NCBI GenBank assembly: GCA_022592435.1
Contig: JABYQS010000027.1
Span: forward strand, 248,001-312,000
DNA: 64,000 nucleotides
Direction: 5' to 3'
From: Cerioporus squamosus
Taxonomy: Eukaryota > Basidiomycota > Agaricomycetes > Polyporales > Polyporaceae
Every line of letters starts with the position of its first letter. Positions within the stretch are counted from its first letter, which is position 1. Under the pieces are notes generated by a model. It saw nothing but the letters and a program-made list of their open reading frames with translations, made no database searches and was not told the DNA's origin. This document shows positions 34,860-46,112 of the stretch, piece by piece. The position numbers and the translations under genes are program-made.

Positions 34860-35690
34860 TTGCTAGCCGGTACCTAGTGAAGGAGAGACGATGAGCACGA
34901 CTCACGAGCGCGGGGACAGACGTAGTGGTCGCGGTACGTACACGGCGGTGTTGCCACTGGCAATGATACGTCCGATGGCATGAGACTTGCCGATCGGCGT
35001 CAGCTGCGCGCTGTGCAGTGAGCAACTTGGTCGACGAAAACACGTGTGCATCGTCAGATGAACGTGACCGAGTCTCAGATCTCAGCATCCACAGTCTGAG
35101 TCTGACGCAACCTCCGGTCTCACGCGCAAGTGGTGTCACGGTTACGAAGCAAGCTAGGAGCCTCCAAGAACTTAGAAGCCAGCGCAAGCTTCATCAGATG
35201 CTCGCCGGCGCGCAAATGAGAAACTTCTTCTGGACCTTGAGCTTGAGCAGTCAGAACGATAAGCCGTGGTCGCGCCTGCGAGGATGGATTCCAACTTTCT
35301 GATGAGCTGGGGGTGCCGCCGCTGCCACGTAAGCGAGCATATCGATGAACACAACCACAGAAGTCTTGAATGCTTGAACTTCTGTCAGGTACTTAGCAGG
35401 TACGTACTTAGCGAGCGGTGCAGTTCGTCCTGCCGAAGGAGAAACGATGAGCATGACGACATCATCCAGCGCAAGAACAGACGGTACGTACGTACGTACA
35501 TAACACGGTGGATGACAAGGACGTGCCCGATCGGCGTCGACTCCTGTGCGGGGCCATCCACCTGTCCCTGCGCAGTCAGTACACAGGGGTAGATCGTCGC
35601 ATGAATGACTAGCACATAGCACACACCCTCGCTCCAAGCCGCGCACTCAGGATCTACGGTCTCACGCGAATGGTGTTCAGTATGTTCACG
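34860..35690 (+). repeat. Two degenerate direct repeat units, about 530 bp apart
   Basis: The same ordered landmarks occur twice. GAAGGAGAGACGATGAGCA near 34879 corresponds to GAAGGAGAAACGATGAGCA near 35438. CCGATCGGCGTC near 34991 matches the same string near 35529, and GGTCTCACGCG near 35116 matches near 35660. A third CGGATCGGCGTC lies near 34577, before unit one. Between landmarks the units differ and vary in length. They may be remnants of a mobile element or an old tandem duplication. No coding capacity or terminal repeats are visible. Confidence 0.55.
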
Positions 35691-36040
35691 AGAAAGCCGG
35701 TACCGGCTACGCGCACCTCGGCCCGGTACCGATGCCATCGGAGCAGTCCAACCATGACCGAGTGATATCCAGTCATCCAGTTATCCACAGTCCATTCATG
35801 CAGATCGTAGCGTGCTTAGACAAGAGTATGATAACAAGCGCACAGGCAAACATATCGTACACGGGGCAGGCATGGCACAAAGAATCGTAGCGGTGTCTCG
35901 CGCGGGGACGACGAGAGAGGTGGTGCGAGCGAGGGGGGTATTGGGGGACGACGGTGGCGCGCGTGGGTCGGATAGGTACAAATATAGCGATGGCGGCCGC
36001 GAGCGAGCGCGCGCGGATGAGGGGGAGGTGAAGCGCCTGC

Positions 36041-36964
36041 CTAATCGATGCGGCCCTTGGGGATCTGCCCGAGGGGGAGGACGAACCACGAGTTTGGCGG
36101 TCCGCGAGCATCTCGGCGGTGCCGACGTAGAACGCGACGAGCGCGGTGACGATGCCGAGCGCGCCGCCGGCCTTGTCGAGCGCGACGCCGTGTGCGGTGG
36201 AGAATTTTCCGGCGCCAAGGAGCGCAAAGGTGATGGTCAGGAAGAAGAACAGGACGATGAGGCCCATGTTCCGGCGCAGGGACGCGATGCTGCACGCAAG
36301 TCAGCGCTGATGTTAGAGAAATGGGAGAGAACGCGGGACGTACAAGAGGAGGAAGGTGACGATGAACCATGTCCAGAGGTAGATGCCGACTGCGGACGCG
36401 AACTCGGTCTCGTCCGTGTACGATGCGGCGACGCCGGAGCCGGGGATGAAGATGGTCGCAAACGACATCCAGAAACCGCCGTACATCGTGAACGCTGCGG
36501 AGGATCAAACTCGGTATCAGCGGGGGAACTTTTTTCTCTTACAGAAGGCGCGTTATCGCAGCGCGCGGGGACACTGCGGCGACGATGGAGGAGGAGGACT
36601 CACCAGTGGCGGCGAACGTGTTGCGGGTCGCGAACTCCCACATGCCTGCGACAAACTGTGCGAGGCCCCCAACGAAGAGGGCCATGCCGACGACAACGTT
36701 CGGGGTCGCAACGCCCCGTGCCTGGACGTTGTACATCGACAAGATGAAGGTCGTCGACGCGAAGCCGTACAGCCCCCTGCACACGACGCACGGTGGTCAG
36801 AGATCGCGTTCGAATCGACGTGAGCGATGATTATCAACTCACAGCGGGCCCGGGTCACCCAGCACGCGATAGTACTGGGGCTGCTGGTTGTAGCCGTACC
36901 CCACGGGCGGGGGGTTGGCGGAGATGGTCGGCTGCGCCTTCTCTGCTTTCTCGATGTGGGACAT
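36041..36964 (-). CDS. GPR1/FUN34/YaaH-family acetate/ammonium transporter
   Basis: The likely start is the ATG at 36964 (MSHIEKAEKAQ). An upstream in-frame ATG at 37069 is less likely. After a Pro/Tyr-rich N-tail comes the family signature GDPGPL, spliced to GLYGFASTTFILSMYN. Hydrophobic segments follow (VVVGMALFVGGLAQFVAGMW, VGIYLWTWFIVTFLL, MGLIVLFFFLTITFALLGAG, GIVTALVAFYVGTAEM), about six in all as expected. The Tyr-Gly-Gly-Phe-Trp motif (MYGGFWMSFA) is also typical. Members such as yeast Ady2/Ato move acetate with protons at the plasma membrane. Three introns are visible. Near 36102 one base seems missing: the current frame reads ADRQTRGSS, while the shifted frame gives NSWFVLPLGQIPKGRID and stops at 36041. 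The break is close to the C-terminus and may be a sequence error. Confidence 0.85.
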
Positions 36965-38980
36965 GGCTTGTCGAACTGGGCTGGAGAACAGGAAGCGACG
37001 CGTCGACGAGATGGGGGAGCAGAGAATGCGAGACGAACGACTGGCCGCCGCGTCCTCAACCCTTTTCATGTGGGCGCTTACCTAAGCGGTCCGCATACGG
37101 CATGTCCCCCGATTGGGCGTAGCGCGGGCAGGTGACTGCAGGGTGATCCCCACACGGCTGGGCGCGATCAAATGCGGGGCGGGCGAATGTTTCACCCCAG
37201 AGACCCCTCCATCCCAGCCATCCCGCGAGCCAAGGGTCCATCGCATGGGGAGGACGAGCTTGCGTGCATTCGGACTAGCGACCTCGCAAAGTCACTTGAC
37301 GGCGACGGCTTTCGTCCGGGATCCTTGTCGAGGCTGCTCGACGGCGCAGGTTAGGAGGGACGAGGACTGCCGTGGACCTCCGTCGGCCAGTCGCGACTTC
37401 ACGAACGTGGCAGGGCTTGCGCCGCAGGCACACACAGCACCGCAGCGAACCTTGGCAGCGGTCAGTGATTGCGAATTGACATGCGCTACGAAGCGTCTCT
37501 TGTGCGACGAGACAGGGGGACAGGAATAGACGGGAGTCCTCCGCTCTTCCAAGCTTCCTCAGCAACCTCGGAGGGGTGTCAGCATCGATCGCGGACGACG
37601 GGCGAAGGCCTCGGACTCACCTCGCCAACGAGCGACGCGTGTCTCGACCTTCCCCGCTACCCCTGACTCTTCACGTCCACCTCCCCAACATGCAGCTCGA
37701 TGCTGCGGAACCGACATCGCCGCGCACTCACACGCGTGCCATTCTTCGCAACCGTCGCAGGTCCGCGCCGCTGATGTTGGTCATTGACGGGCAGCCGCGG
37801 AGGCCTGCCACATAGGATGCCGCAAGCCGATCAGTCCGAGCGCATGAGACGATCCGCGAGAGTGCCAAGGTGAGCGTGAGCGTATGGAGTGAAGCAGGTG
37901 AGCATCCAAGCCTCCGAGTAGGTGCGGCTGGCGAGCGAGCGAGGAGTCCAGCAAGCGCGAGCAAGAGAGGGGGGAGGAGAACGGAAAGCCGGGGAGTTGC
38001 TCGAGCAGAGTCTGAGCTAGCCTTATATCGCCGCGATGCGATTAGAGGTCGGCGTCGAAGGCGACAACAGAAGCCCGTGTGCCATCTGTGATTGGTAGCG
38101 CCACGGGCTGCGCCATGCATCGGGCAGTCCCATGCCCGCTGACGGACGCATGACGCACGTCCCCACCCAGATAAGGCGCGAGCATATACCGCATGCGCAC
38201 GGCGACCAATGGGCGTCGAGGACCCGGGTGCGCGAGAGTGTCCGGAGGCAGGCCCAGAGGTGCGAGGCGACACAGAAGGTCGTGCAGAGACGCGCAAAGG
38301 GAAGCGAACAGGCAAGGGAGGTGCGCACGCAGTACAGCAAGGGACATCGACGACCGAGGCGCGGGCAGCCAAGAGACGTCGCGAGTCCTCGTCGTTGCAG
38401 AGGATGCGTGAGCCGTTGTGCGACCTGCTCGACAGTGTCAGTGACTATATGCGCACCTAGTGTAGCATCGGTCGACGACGCACGCAGCAGGTTATGGCCT
38501 GCGAGGAATACTTAGGTGGTGAGTTCGAGGCGACGCGAGCAGGATCGTCGAGAAGGCGTACCTGTGTACAGTTCTCGCGCCGCGCGTTCCCAAGACGACA
38601 ACGAGAGAGCGTTCTGCGCTCGAGGGAGCACCTTAGACGATCCCGAAGACCTCGTACGCGCACATATGCGCAGAAAGTCGCCTATAACAAACAACTGTCT
38701 CGGTCAGTCCGACTACATGCGCCTCCCTACGCAAAGTACGCACTCACAGCTCGCACTTTCGGTGGTTACATGCGCCCACAATCGCAGAGCGTCCTCGCAC
38801 GGCGCCAGGAAGCAAAGAAACCGAGCATTGCGAACGTCGTCGCCCGGGCACGCAGCAGCGAGAAGGAGGAAGGTAGTGGTACGAAGTCAAGAAGCGCAAT
38901 TCCTCCCCTCCTCCGAAAACCCGCAAACGACCATCCTCCCAAACTGCACTCCTCCATACGCTTTCCGAGAACCTCCAGAT
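36965..38980. other. GC-rich upstream region of the transporter
   Basis: About 2 kb, very GC-rich, holding the promoter of the minus-strand transporter. Long open frames on both strands (for example 37728-38372 minus) are Arg/Ala/Ser/Pro-rich without any domain and look like chance frames in GC-rich DNA. Confidence 0.45.
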
Positions 38981-39490
38981 CTAGAGAGCGTCCGCGGAGG
39001 GCCAGCCTGGATCCCGAGTGCAGGCCGTCCGTCCGAAATCCGAACGTACTTGCCTGCCTTTTTTGGGCATCTCCTGGCGCGGGGACGGCAGAGATCGGAA
39101 CAACTTGTCGAGGGCGGAACGGGGGCGGAATGCGCGCGGCTCGAGTGCGCTGTGTCCCGCCGCGCGTTCGTTGTCCGAGACGTCCCGCACGGGCGTCGGG
39201 GCGGGCTCGACGGGGTCGATGGCGACGACCTCGATGGTGCGCGATCTCCTCGGATTCTCCATGTTCGGTTGGCAGAGTCTGCACCCTAATAGCATAGCAG
39301 AGAACTCTGTCGCGCACGATGCTGTCGACATCGTCGTCGTCGTGGACGTCGTCCGAGACATTCCGAGGCTGCGTCCGGAATTGGGCAGGTCTTCTCGGAA
39401 GTGTTCAGCGTCTAATGCTTCAGCTCCGATTCCGAGCGAGGTTCGTTGGGCGCCTGCACTTCCCTCTCCGTTCGTGACAAGTTTGCTACA
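38981..39490 (-). CDS. Possible hypothetical protein exon
   Basis: A minus-strand open frame contains a composition more protein-like than its surroundings (RRSRTIEVVAIDPVEP, ALDKLFRSLPSPRQEMPKKG). It follows a good acceptor (TTACTTGTAG) near 39493. No domain is recognised and no convincing upstream exon was found. The opposite strand also carries a GTAAGT donor and TTGTAG acceptor around 39494-39583, so strand is uncertain. Low-confidence call. Confidence 0.22.
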   Translation of the reverse strand, partial: CSKLVTNGEGSAGAQRTSLGIGAEALDAEHFREDLPNSGRSLGMSRTTSTTTTMSTASCATEFSAMLLGCRLCQPNMENPRRSRTIEVVAIDPVEPAPTPVRDVSDNERAAGHSALEPRAFRPRSALDKLFRSLPSPRQEMPKKGRQVRSDFGRTACTRDPGWPSADAL

Positions 39491-39583
39491 AGTAAGTACG
39501 CTGTGGTTAGTCGAGTCTCTGGTACGCATATACGTGTTGCACGTAGTGATTTGCCCAACTAATAACACATGGGATCCTTGTAG

Positions 39584-41356
39584 TGGACCTGACCGTGCCC
39601 CTCGAGCAAGTTCGAGTTCAAGCCTGTCGTGGTAAGTCTACAGTCACTCGGAACGACTTTTCTTCTTCCACTTGTCGCATTTTGGATGTAGACGTGTACG
39701 CATGCGGAGAGTTTCGATGCTGCAGTCCTTGCTCTTGTCTCGTCGGGCGGCGGACTGCTGTAAGGCTGAGGCCATGCAGCTGTCCGTCCGACTCCCCATC
39801 TAAGATCTCACATCGTTCTCTGATGGCCTCATAGGTCATGAAGACCTCCAGCATGAGCCACGTATGCGACGTGCGTCCAGATGCCCTGTAAAATGCACGA
39901 TATGGACCTCCGCGTCCCGACCTCTGTGCTCTTGGGAGTCGGCGTACTCTGAGGGAAGGCTGGGCTGCGCTAGATCTCAGAACTTTGCGCGTCCAGGGCG
40001 CGTATTCTCAACCATGTACAGCCTCAGACTCGGATCCTGCTAGAGCGGCACTATCCATCGCGTCTCCCACATTCCGTTTGCCACAAATTTGGTATGCGGT
40101 GTGGTTGGTCGAGCCGCTGCACGGCTGACCCGGAGAGTGACGGGGCCGTGCAGCTGCGCGTCCTCCAAGACCGAAGCCGCGGGCGGGCTTCAGAAGTCTG
40201 CACTGGCTCCTTGCGGGTTCCTGGCGTGCTCTGTTTAAACACCACAGCACTTGCGTGAGACGGCAGATGCACTGAGCGCGCGGCCACTCCTTGACTCCTT
40301 GATAGCCTTGGATAGAGATATATGCTACTCGTTCATGTTCATCGGACGGCATGTCCAATGTATAGTGTACCATCCCGGCCCGCATCGAACGTGCGATTGC
40401 GCGATCCTGTGTGGCCGTTGTGGTGTCGTGTATAGTCTGCCTCTGCGGGATGACACCGCCTGACGGACTGCCCTTGCGCGGTTTCGCAATTACCCTCGCT
40501 AGAAGTTGGTAGTCATACATGGCATGAGTACGACTCGTCGCCCGGTCAGACGCACCGCCACATGCTAGACCCGGAGTCTTTCGATGCAGAAGATGATAGC
40601 ACTCCCGAGGACGCTCGAGTGAGCATCCTCGTCGACGGGCTCATCCGACCAGGTCGCACTCGACGTCTCAGTACCTCTTGCCAAAACGCCTAGCGCACCT
40701 TTTTGAGGCTCAAAGTGGCGCTTTGGACACAAGTTCTATCTTGTCAGACGACTGGACTTGACACTGACAGTGCTAAACTGCCAAGTACAGCAGTGCCCAA
40801 TCTCCGAACGGACTTCTCATCTTTGCATTCCCGGCGAGCACAGCCTCCGATCGCATTCTCGGGTCGGTAGCGATGCTTCCTTGAGCTTGAACGTTGACTG
40901 CTTGCCTCCCCACCAGCGTTGCTGACGCCTACATACGTGTCTCAGAACGCAAAGAAACCACGTCGTCTACTGCGGCGTCTGGACCACGCCGAGACCTCCG
41001 CAACAGTGTCGGGACCCCGCTCCGCTCGCTCTCCCGTCCTCCTCCGTTCACCTTTCCGCCCGCTTTCCGTCCTCTTCATTTACGCTGTCTCAGAGCTCTC
41101 CCGCTCGTCCCTTTGCTTGGCCTTCTCTTCTCTGGGGTAAGTGTGGGGCCCCGCGGGGAGATCGAACCACGCCGCGACCGCAGTTCTAACTCCTGTGTGC
41201 GATCTGACCACAGAAGTCGCGTCTAAACCCAATCACACACATTCCAGGCATCGCCTATCTCTATTGCGCCCAGGTCAGTCGCCGTCTTCGTGTTCTGTTG
41301 GACGCGGTCGTGCTCACACGGCCTGCTCCTTAGCGTCGCACCCCTGATACGTCGCG
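39584..41356. other. Intergenic region before the NAT9-like gene
   Basis: No supported gene in about 1.8 kb. The right end is C/T-rich on the plus strand (41030-41130) and is probably the promoter and leader of the acetyltransferase gene. A GTAAGTGTGG donor near 41140 suggests a possible intron in the 5' untranslated region. Confidence 0.45.
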
Positions 41357-42420
41357 ATGAGGGCGAACGAGAAGACGGTCATTGTGCACCCGGACGTCAT
41401 CCTGGTGCCGTACAGGTAGGTGACTTGACTCCATTGACGTCGCGTCTATCTGCACGCAGCACGGAACTCAGCCTTGTTTCATCTTCCCCCAGGGCAGAAC
41501 ACGTAGCCGTGAGTATGGTTCGACGTCCAGGGACGGCGACCGAAGCAGAGTCCGAGAGAGCTCATGCAAGATCTTGCGCAGCCAGAAGTACCACGAATGG
41601 ATGTCCGACGAGGAGCTTCGTGAGCTCACGGCGAGCGAGCCGCTGACGCTCGAGGAAGAGTACGAAATGCAACGTGAGTGTGCCCGTGTTTCTGGCTGTG
41701 GACGCGCGCGCGCGGTGTTCCTTGTGTATCCCGGGACATCCTTCTCGCCGTCCCTGAGTGGTCACACCCTGATCGCACACCAAACTAACGTGCTTCCGTT
41801 CACAGGGAAGTGGCAACAAGACGAAGACAGTGGGTCACCCTTGCACTTCGGAATTCAGACGGCCACGCTAACCCTCCACACAAGAGCTCACGTTCATACT
41901 CCTGTCCGGGGATTCGCTGCCCCCGCTCGACGGCGACGTCGTTGCCCCAGAGCTTCTTGCGGGGCAGCGCATGATAGGCGACGTGAACCTCTTCATGAAG
42001 GGCGTCCCGGCGGACGACGAGGACTTCGAGGTGGAAGCGGAGATCATGATCGCTGGTGCGTGCCGTTTCCCTCCTTCGCCAAACCACACGCATGCGTCTC
42101 TTTGATCGCTTCTCACCGCGGTGCTCTGTCCCCCGCCCTGTGCAGAACCCGCGTATCGGAGACGCGGCGTCGCGTGCACCGCCCTGCAGCTGATGCTCTC
42201 GTACGCGACGGACCCGTCCTCGCCCTCTCCTCTCCCCGTCCCGAAGGAGAGGCTCGTCGCGCGGATTGGAGAGAAGAACGAGGCGAGCATCCGGCTGTTT
42301 GAGAAGCTGGGCTTCACGGTCACGAAGAGGGTTGCGGTGTTTGAAGAGGTAGAGTTGCGCTTCACCGCGGGAGGAGACAAGGTCTGGACCGCCGGGAGCC
42401 GCAAAACGCTCGCTGTATGA
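41357..42420 (+). CDS. NAT9-like GNAT N-acetyltransferase
   Basis: The exons are 41357-41415, 41493-41508, 41586-41673, 41806-41829, 41885-42055 and 42146-42420. Together they give about 210 residues, the size of the NAT9 family. The start MRANEKTVIVHPDVILVPYR, then YHEWMSDEELRELTASEPL, LTLEEEYEMQ, GDVNLFM and EAEIMIAEPAYRRRG are diagnostic. The last contains the acetyl-CoA-binding R-x-x-G/A type loop (RRRGVA). EASIRLFEKLGF completes the GNAT fold. NAT9 proteins are poorly characterised acetyltransferases, and in flies one has been linked to microtubule stability. Two exons are tiny (16 and 24 nt). One acceptor appears to be AAG rather than CAG/TAG, and one lies 4 bases after an alternative CAG. 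The gene looks intact. Confidence 0.9.
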
Positions 42421-43513
42421 TCCGTTGAACCTACTCGCACCATCTATAGAGTCGTGGCCATCTTCTATCCCCGCTGCCGCGCATCGGGCGTAAGAGCGCC
42501 TTCATACAGCCAGATCCAACCCCAAGAAATGGCGGCCAGAAGGACTTCCCCTGCGCACGGACGCCGCTGTCGCCGCTGTTCTGTTCGCTCCTGTAGCACC
42601 GAACGGCGTGTTCTGCAGGACGAAGGTGAGTTCCCAATCATGACGAGCGAGCTGGCCTCTTGCTCTGCTCTTCCGGCGTCGTCAGCACCCATGGCCACAT
42701 GCACGAATCCCATCACGAAGAGGCATTACTGGATGACTGACATGCGGCCCGAGCGTATGGAAATATGATTCTTCCCCTTCGGAGGAGCACGATGCGATCT
42801 GCGAGTGCTTGTATTGTGTCTCGCGCTCGCACGCCTCAATTTTCGTGCACGAAGCTTCTCCAGCTTCTGGAGTCACACGAATGGGACAATGTCTGCAGTT
42901 GTTCCATCGCTGGACGCCGACGGAGCTCCCTGATCCCATGAAGTGATTGGGGCGATAGTGAGTCGACTCTCTATCTCCTGAAGTCCTCCTCATCGCGCCC
43001 GTACTCTGAGTCTCACCGTTCAGCCATTGCTCGGTATCTGGCATCCAAAGCAGAACCTAGGAACCGCGAAAGTCAGCGAGCGCACGCACGTCTCCCCCCC
43101 AAATCTGATCTAGCGTTTAGCTAAGCGACGGTCCGCGGTTCCGTCCGGGATCCCCGCAGTCGTGGTGCCTCCTTCCAGCTCCTTCCCCGCATCTCGACAT
43201 TCGCAAGTACCCCATTTGCTCCCCTTCCTCGTCACTTTGCGCAGGCGAGCTACCGGAACTAAACGAGCATCAAGTGATATGGGCAGTGCTATCGACGATT
43301 CGAGGCTCAACGATTCTGGACACATGAACGTAACGTTGCCGCCACTCGCCTTCCCGCCCAGGAGCAGCTGACCGCACCCTAAACCGGATCGGGGCGGCCT
43401 GACCTGGGAATGATTGGTAGTGCGGGGCGACTGACGGGGTTAGCCAAGGGTATACCATGTCCGTGAGTAATCAGTAATCGACGCTGCGGGGTCCTTCGTT
43501 CTCGCGCGGCACG
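42421..43513. other. Intergenic region
   Basis: About 1.1 kb between two plus-strand genes. It presumably contains the 3' region of the acetyltransferase and the upstream promoter of the aldehyde dehydrogenase. Short open frames on both strands lack motifs. Confidence 0.5.
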
Positions 43514-43521
43514 TATAAATA
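43514..43521 (+). promoter_or_regulatory. TATA box of the aldehyde dehydrogenase gene
   Basis: TATAAATA lies about 115-122 bases before the start codon at 43636, followed by a pyrimidine-rich leader (CTCCTCCTCATCCTCCTCG). This is a well-formed core promoter for a gene likely to be highly expressed. Confidence 0.6.
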
Positions 43522-43635
43522 CCCAGTACGGTTGCGTCAGTCGTTTCCCATCTCCCCCGGGCTCCTTATACCGGTGACTTCTCCTCCTCATCCTCCTCGC
43601 ACCTCCGCCCATCGCTTTCGCTGCACCTCATCACC

Positions 43636-45468
43636 ATGCCCGAGACATTCGTCCACAAGTTCGATACCCCTGTCTTCAAGGGCGAGGTCTCCGTCCCGCT
43701 CGGACTCTACATCGACGGGAAGTGGGTCGATGGTGCCGATGGCACGACAATTGAGTGCGTTCAGGGACTGTCTCTTCTCTTGATTGAGTTCTGACCGGCC
43801 GTCGTGCTCAGTGTCATCAACCCTACGAACGGGAAGCTGATCACGAAGATCGCCGAGGGCACCCCTAAGGACGTTGACACCGCGGTGAAGGTCGCGGCGC
43901 GCGCGTTCGACACCGTCTGGGGTCTGCATGCCACGGGAAGCCAGCGTGCGCGCCTCCTGAACAAGCTCGGGGACCTCATGGAGAAGAACGCGGAGACCCT
44001 CGCCGCGCTCGAGGCGCTCGACAACGGCAAGACGTTCAAGTGGGCCATGCGCGCCGACATCAGCCACTCGATCACCTGCATCCGCTACTACGCCGGCTGG
44101 GCAGACAAGATCTTCGGCCAGGTCATCGAGACGTCCGAGGCCAAGCTGACCTACACGCGCCATGAGCCGATCGGAGTCGTCGCCCAGATTATCCCGTGGA
44201 ACTTCCCGCGTGAGTACCACCCGCGCGACTTCCCTGCGTCGAGCTTCGTGCTGAGAAGTATGCAGTCCAAATGATGGCGTGGAAGATTGGCCCGGCGCTC
44301 GCCACAGGCTGCGCGATCGTGCTCAAGCCGTCCGAGTACACTCCCCTCACCGCGCTCTACATGTCGAAGCTCATCGACGAGGCCGGCTTCCCGCCTGGTG
44401 TCTTCAACCTCGTCAACGGCTACGGCCACGTCGTCGGGCAGGCGATGGCAGACCACATGGGCATCGAGAAGGTACCGGGCGTCCGCGCGATTAGATCTGA
44501 CGTCAGTGCTCACAATCTTATCTAGATTGCGTTCACGGGCAGCACGCTCGTCGGCCGGAAGATCATGGAGTCTGCAGCGAAGTCGAATCTGAAGAAGGTC
44601 ACGCTCGAGCTCGGTGGCAAGTCTCCGTCGATCATCTTCGACGACGCGGACTTGGAGGAGGCCGTCAAGTGGGCGGCGTTCGGCATCTAGTACGTCGCGC
44701 CCATCTGCGGCACATGGTGCGGATACTGATATTCAGGACAGCTTCAACCATGGGCAGTGTTGCTGTGCAGGCTCGCGCATCTTCGTCCACGAGAAGATCT
44801 ACGACGAGTTCCTCCAACGTTTTACCGCGCACACAAATGAGCTCAAGGTCGGCGACCCCTTCGACCCGGACTGCTTCCAGGGCCCCCAGATCTCGCAACA
44901 ACAATACGACGTGAGTCGACGCATGATATCCTTCTGCGCAAACGCATGCTGACGTTCCATCAGCGTATCATGGGCTACATCGAGTCGGGCAAGTCCGAGG
45001 GCGCGACGGTCCACTACGGCGGGCACCGCATCGGCAAGGAGGGCTACTTCATCTCGCCGACGATCTTCACGGACACGAAGCCGAACATGAAGATCGTGCA
45101 GGAGGAGATCTTCGGGCCCGTCTGCGTGGTGATCAAGTTCAAGGACGACGACGACATCGTCGCGCAGGCGAACGACTCGGTGTACGGCCTCGCGGCGGCG
45201 GTCTTCTCGCAGAACGTGACGCGCGCGCTCTCGACGGCGCACAAGCTCAAGGCGGGCACCGTCTGGATCAACACGGCGAACATGCTGTACCCGAACGTGC
45301 CGTTCGGTGGCTACAAGCAGTCGGGTATCGGGCGTGAGCTTGGCGAGTACGCGTTGTCGAAGTGCGTAACCCCTCGTGTTCCGAACGTCAAGGATGTTAC
45401 TAACGTGCGCGATCTCCAGCTACACGGCGGTGAAGGCGGTCCAGGTCAACCTCCACATCAAGCTCTAG
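43636..45468 (+). CDS. NAD(P)-dependent aldehyde dehydrogenase
   Basis: The exons are about 43636-43754, 43812-44209, 44266-44471, 44526-44689, 44742-44910, 44964-45361 and 45420-45468, giving about 500 residues. Family motifs are in order: [38 protein letters not shown], the general-base Glu in LELGGKSP, the nucleophile Cys in [16 protein letters not shown] and PFGGYKQSG. The enzyme oxidises aldehydes to acids, for example acetaldehyde to acetate, in cytosol or mitochondria. The N-terminus [12 protein letters not shown] lacks a clear targeting signal, so cytosolic is likelier. Exon 4-5 joining uses the acceptor at 44741, giving GIYFNHGQ. The C-terminus [10 protein letters not shown] is typical of fungal cytosolic members. 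The gene appears intact and its codon use is strongly GC-ending, suggesting high expression. Confidence 0.95.
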
Positions 45469-46112
45469 AGGACTGGGGTCGAGATGCGTAGTTCCGGTGT
45501 GCATGTTGTACTAGTACCTAGCATTATTCTGTATTCATAGTCAACATAAGTTCTTGATTTCACATTCACTCCCGTACTAGCGCGTATTTTGGGGTCGCCC
45601 CGCCTCTCAATAGCAGTGAGGATCCAGACGTAAGCTGCTCGCGATGCGGTTGGACTGGTTGGATGCGGGCCGCGGCTTACTTGCCAATAACAATGACTTG
45701 CATAGCCACACTGATGCCATATATTAGATATAACACATGATGTAAGACCTTCCCTGAGGCGCAGGACTGAACTCAGGCTGAGGTTGAACGTTGATGGAAC
45801 TTCCACGAGTTCGTGACCAACTTGCAGTTCGCGGACCGCAGCGCGACGCGTCGAAGGTAACGTTCAACTAACATTGCATGCAGGGATGATAGTCTCAATG
45901 GAGGACTGACCACACACTACTAGTACGGTTCCCAATCGCACGTATACGGTTGTCCCGCCGGAGGTCATCCAGGAACCATCGACACCTAGTAAGTGTAAGC
46001 TACGCATATATAGATCGGAGTCCGGATGTCACTGATAAGACACACACCTCCTGGCAGACCCCGACGCCTACCTGCGTCGCGCTGAAGCCATCCCCCCGTC
46101 GTCCCACGAACG
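45469..46112. other. Intergenic region with a TATA-like box
   Basis: This holds the 3' region of the aldehyde dehydrogenase and the upstream region of F-box copy C. A TATATAGA motif at 46007-46014 lies about 100 bases before the ATG at 46113, so the promoter of the pseudogene may still be recognisable. Confidence 0.4.

Noticed and set aside
35812..36747. A 311-residue plus-strand open frame
   Set aside because: Antisense to the GPR1/FUN34 transporter, Arg/Asp/Gly-rich, with no domain.
37728..39317. Several long overlapping frames on both strands
   Set aside because: Arg/Ala/Ser/Pro-rich, frame-independent openness typical of GC-rich DNA. Only one exon-like stretch (38981-39490 minus) was kept, at low confidence.
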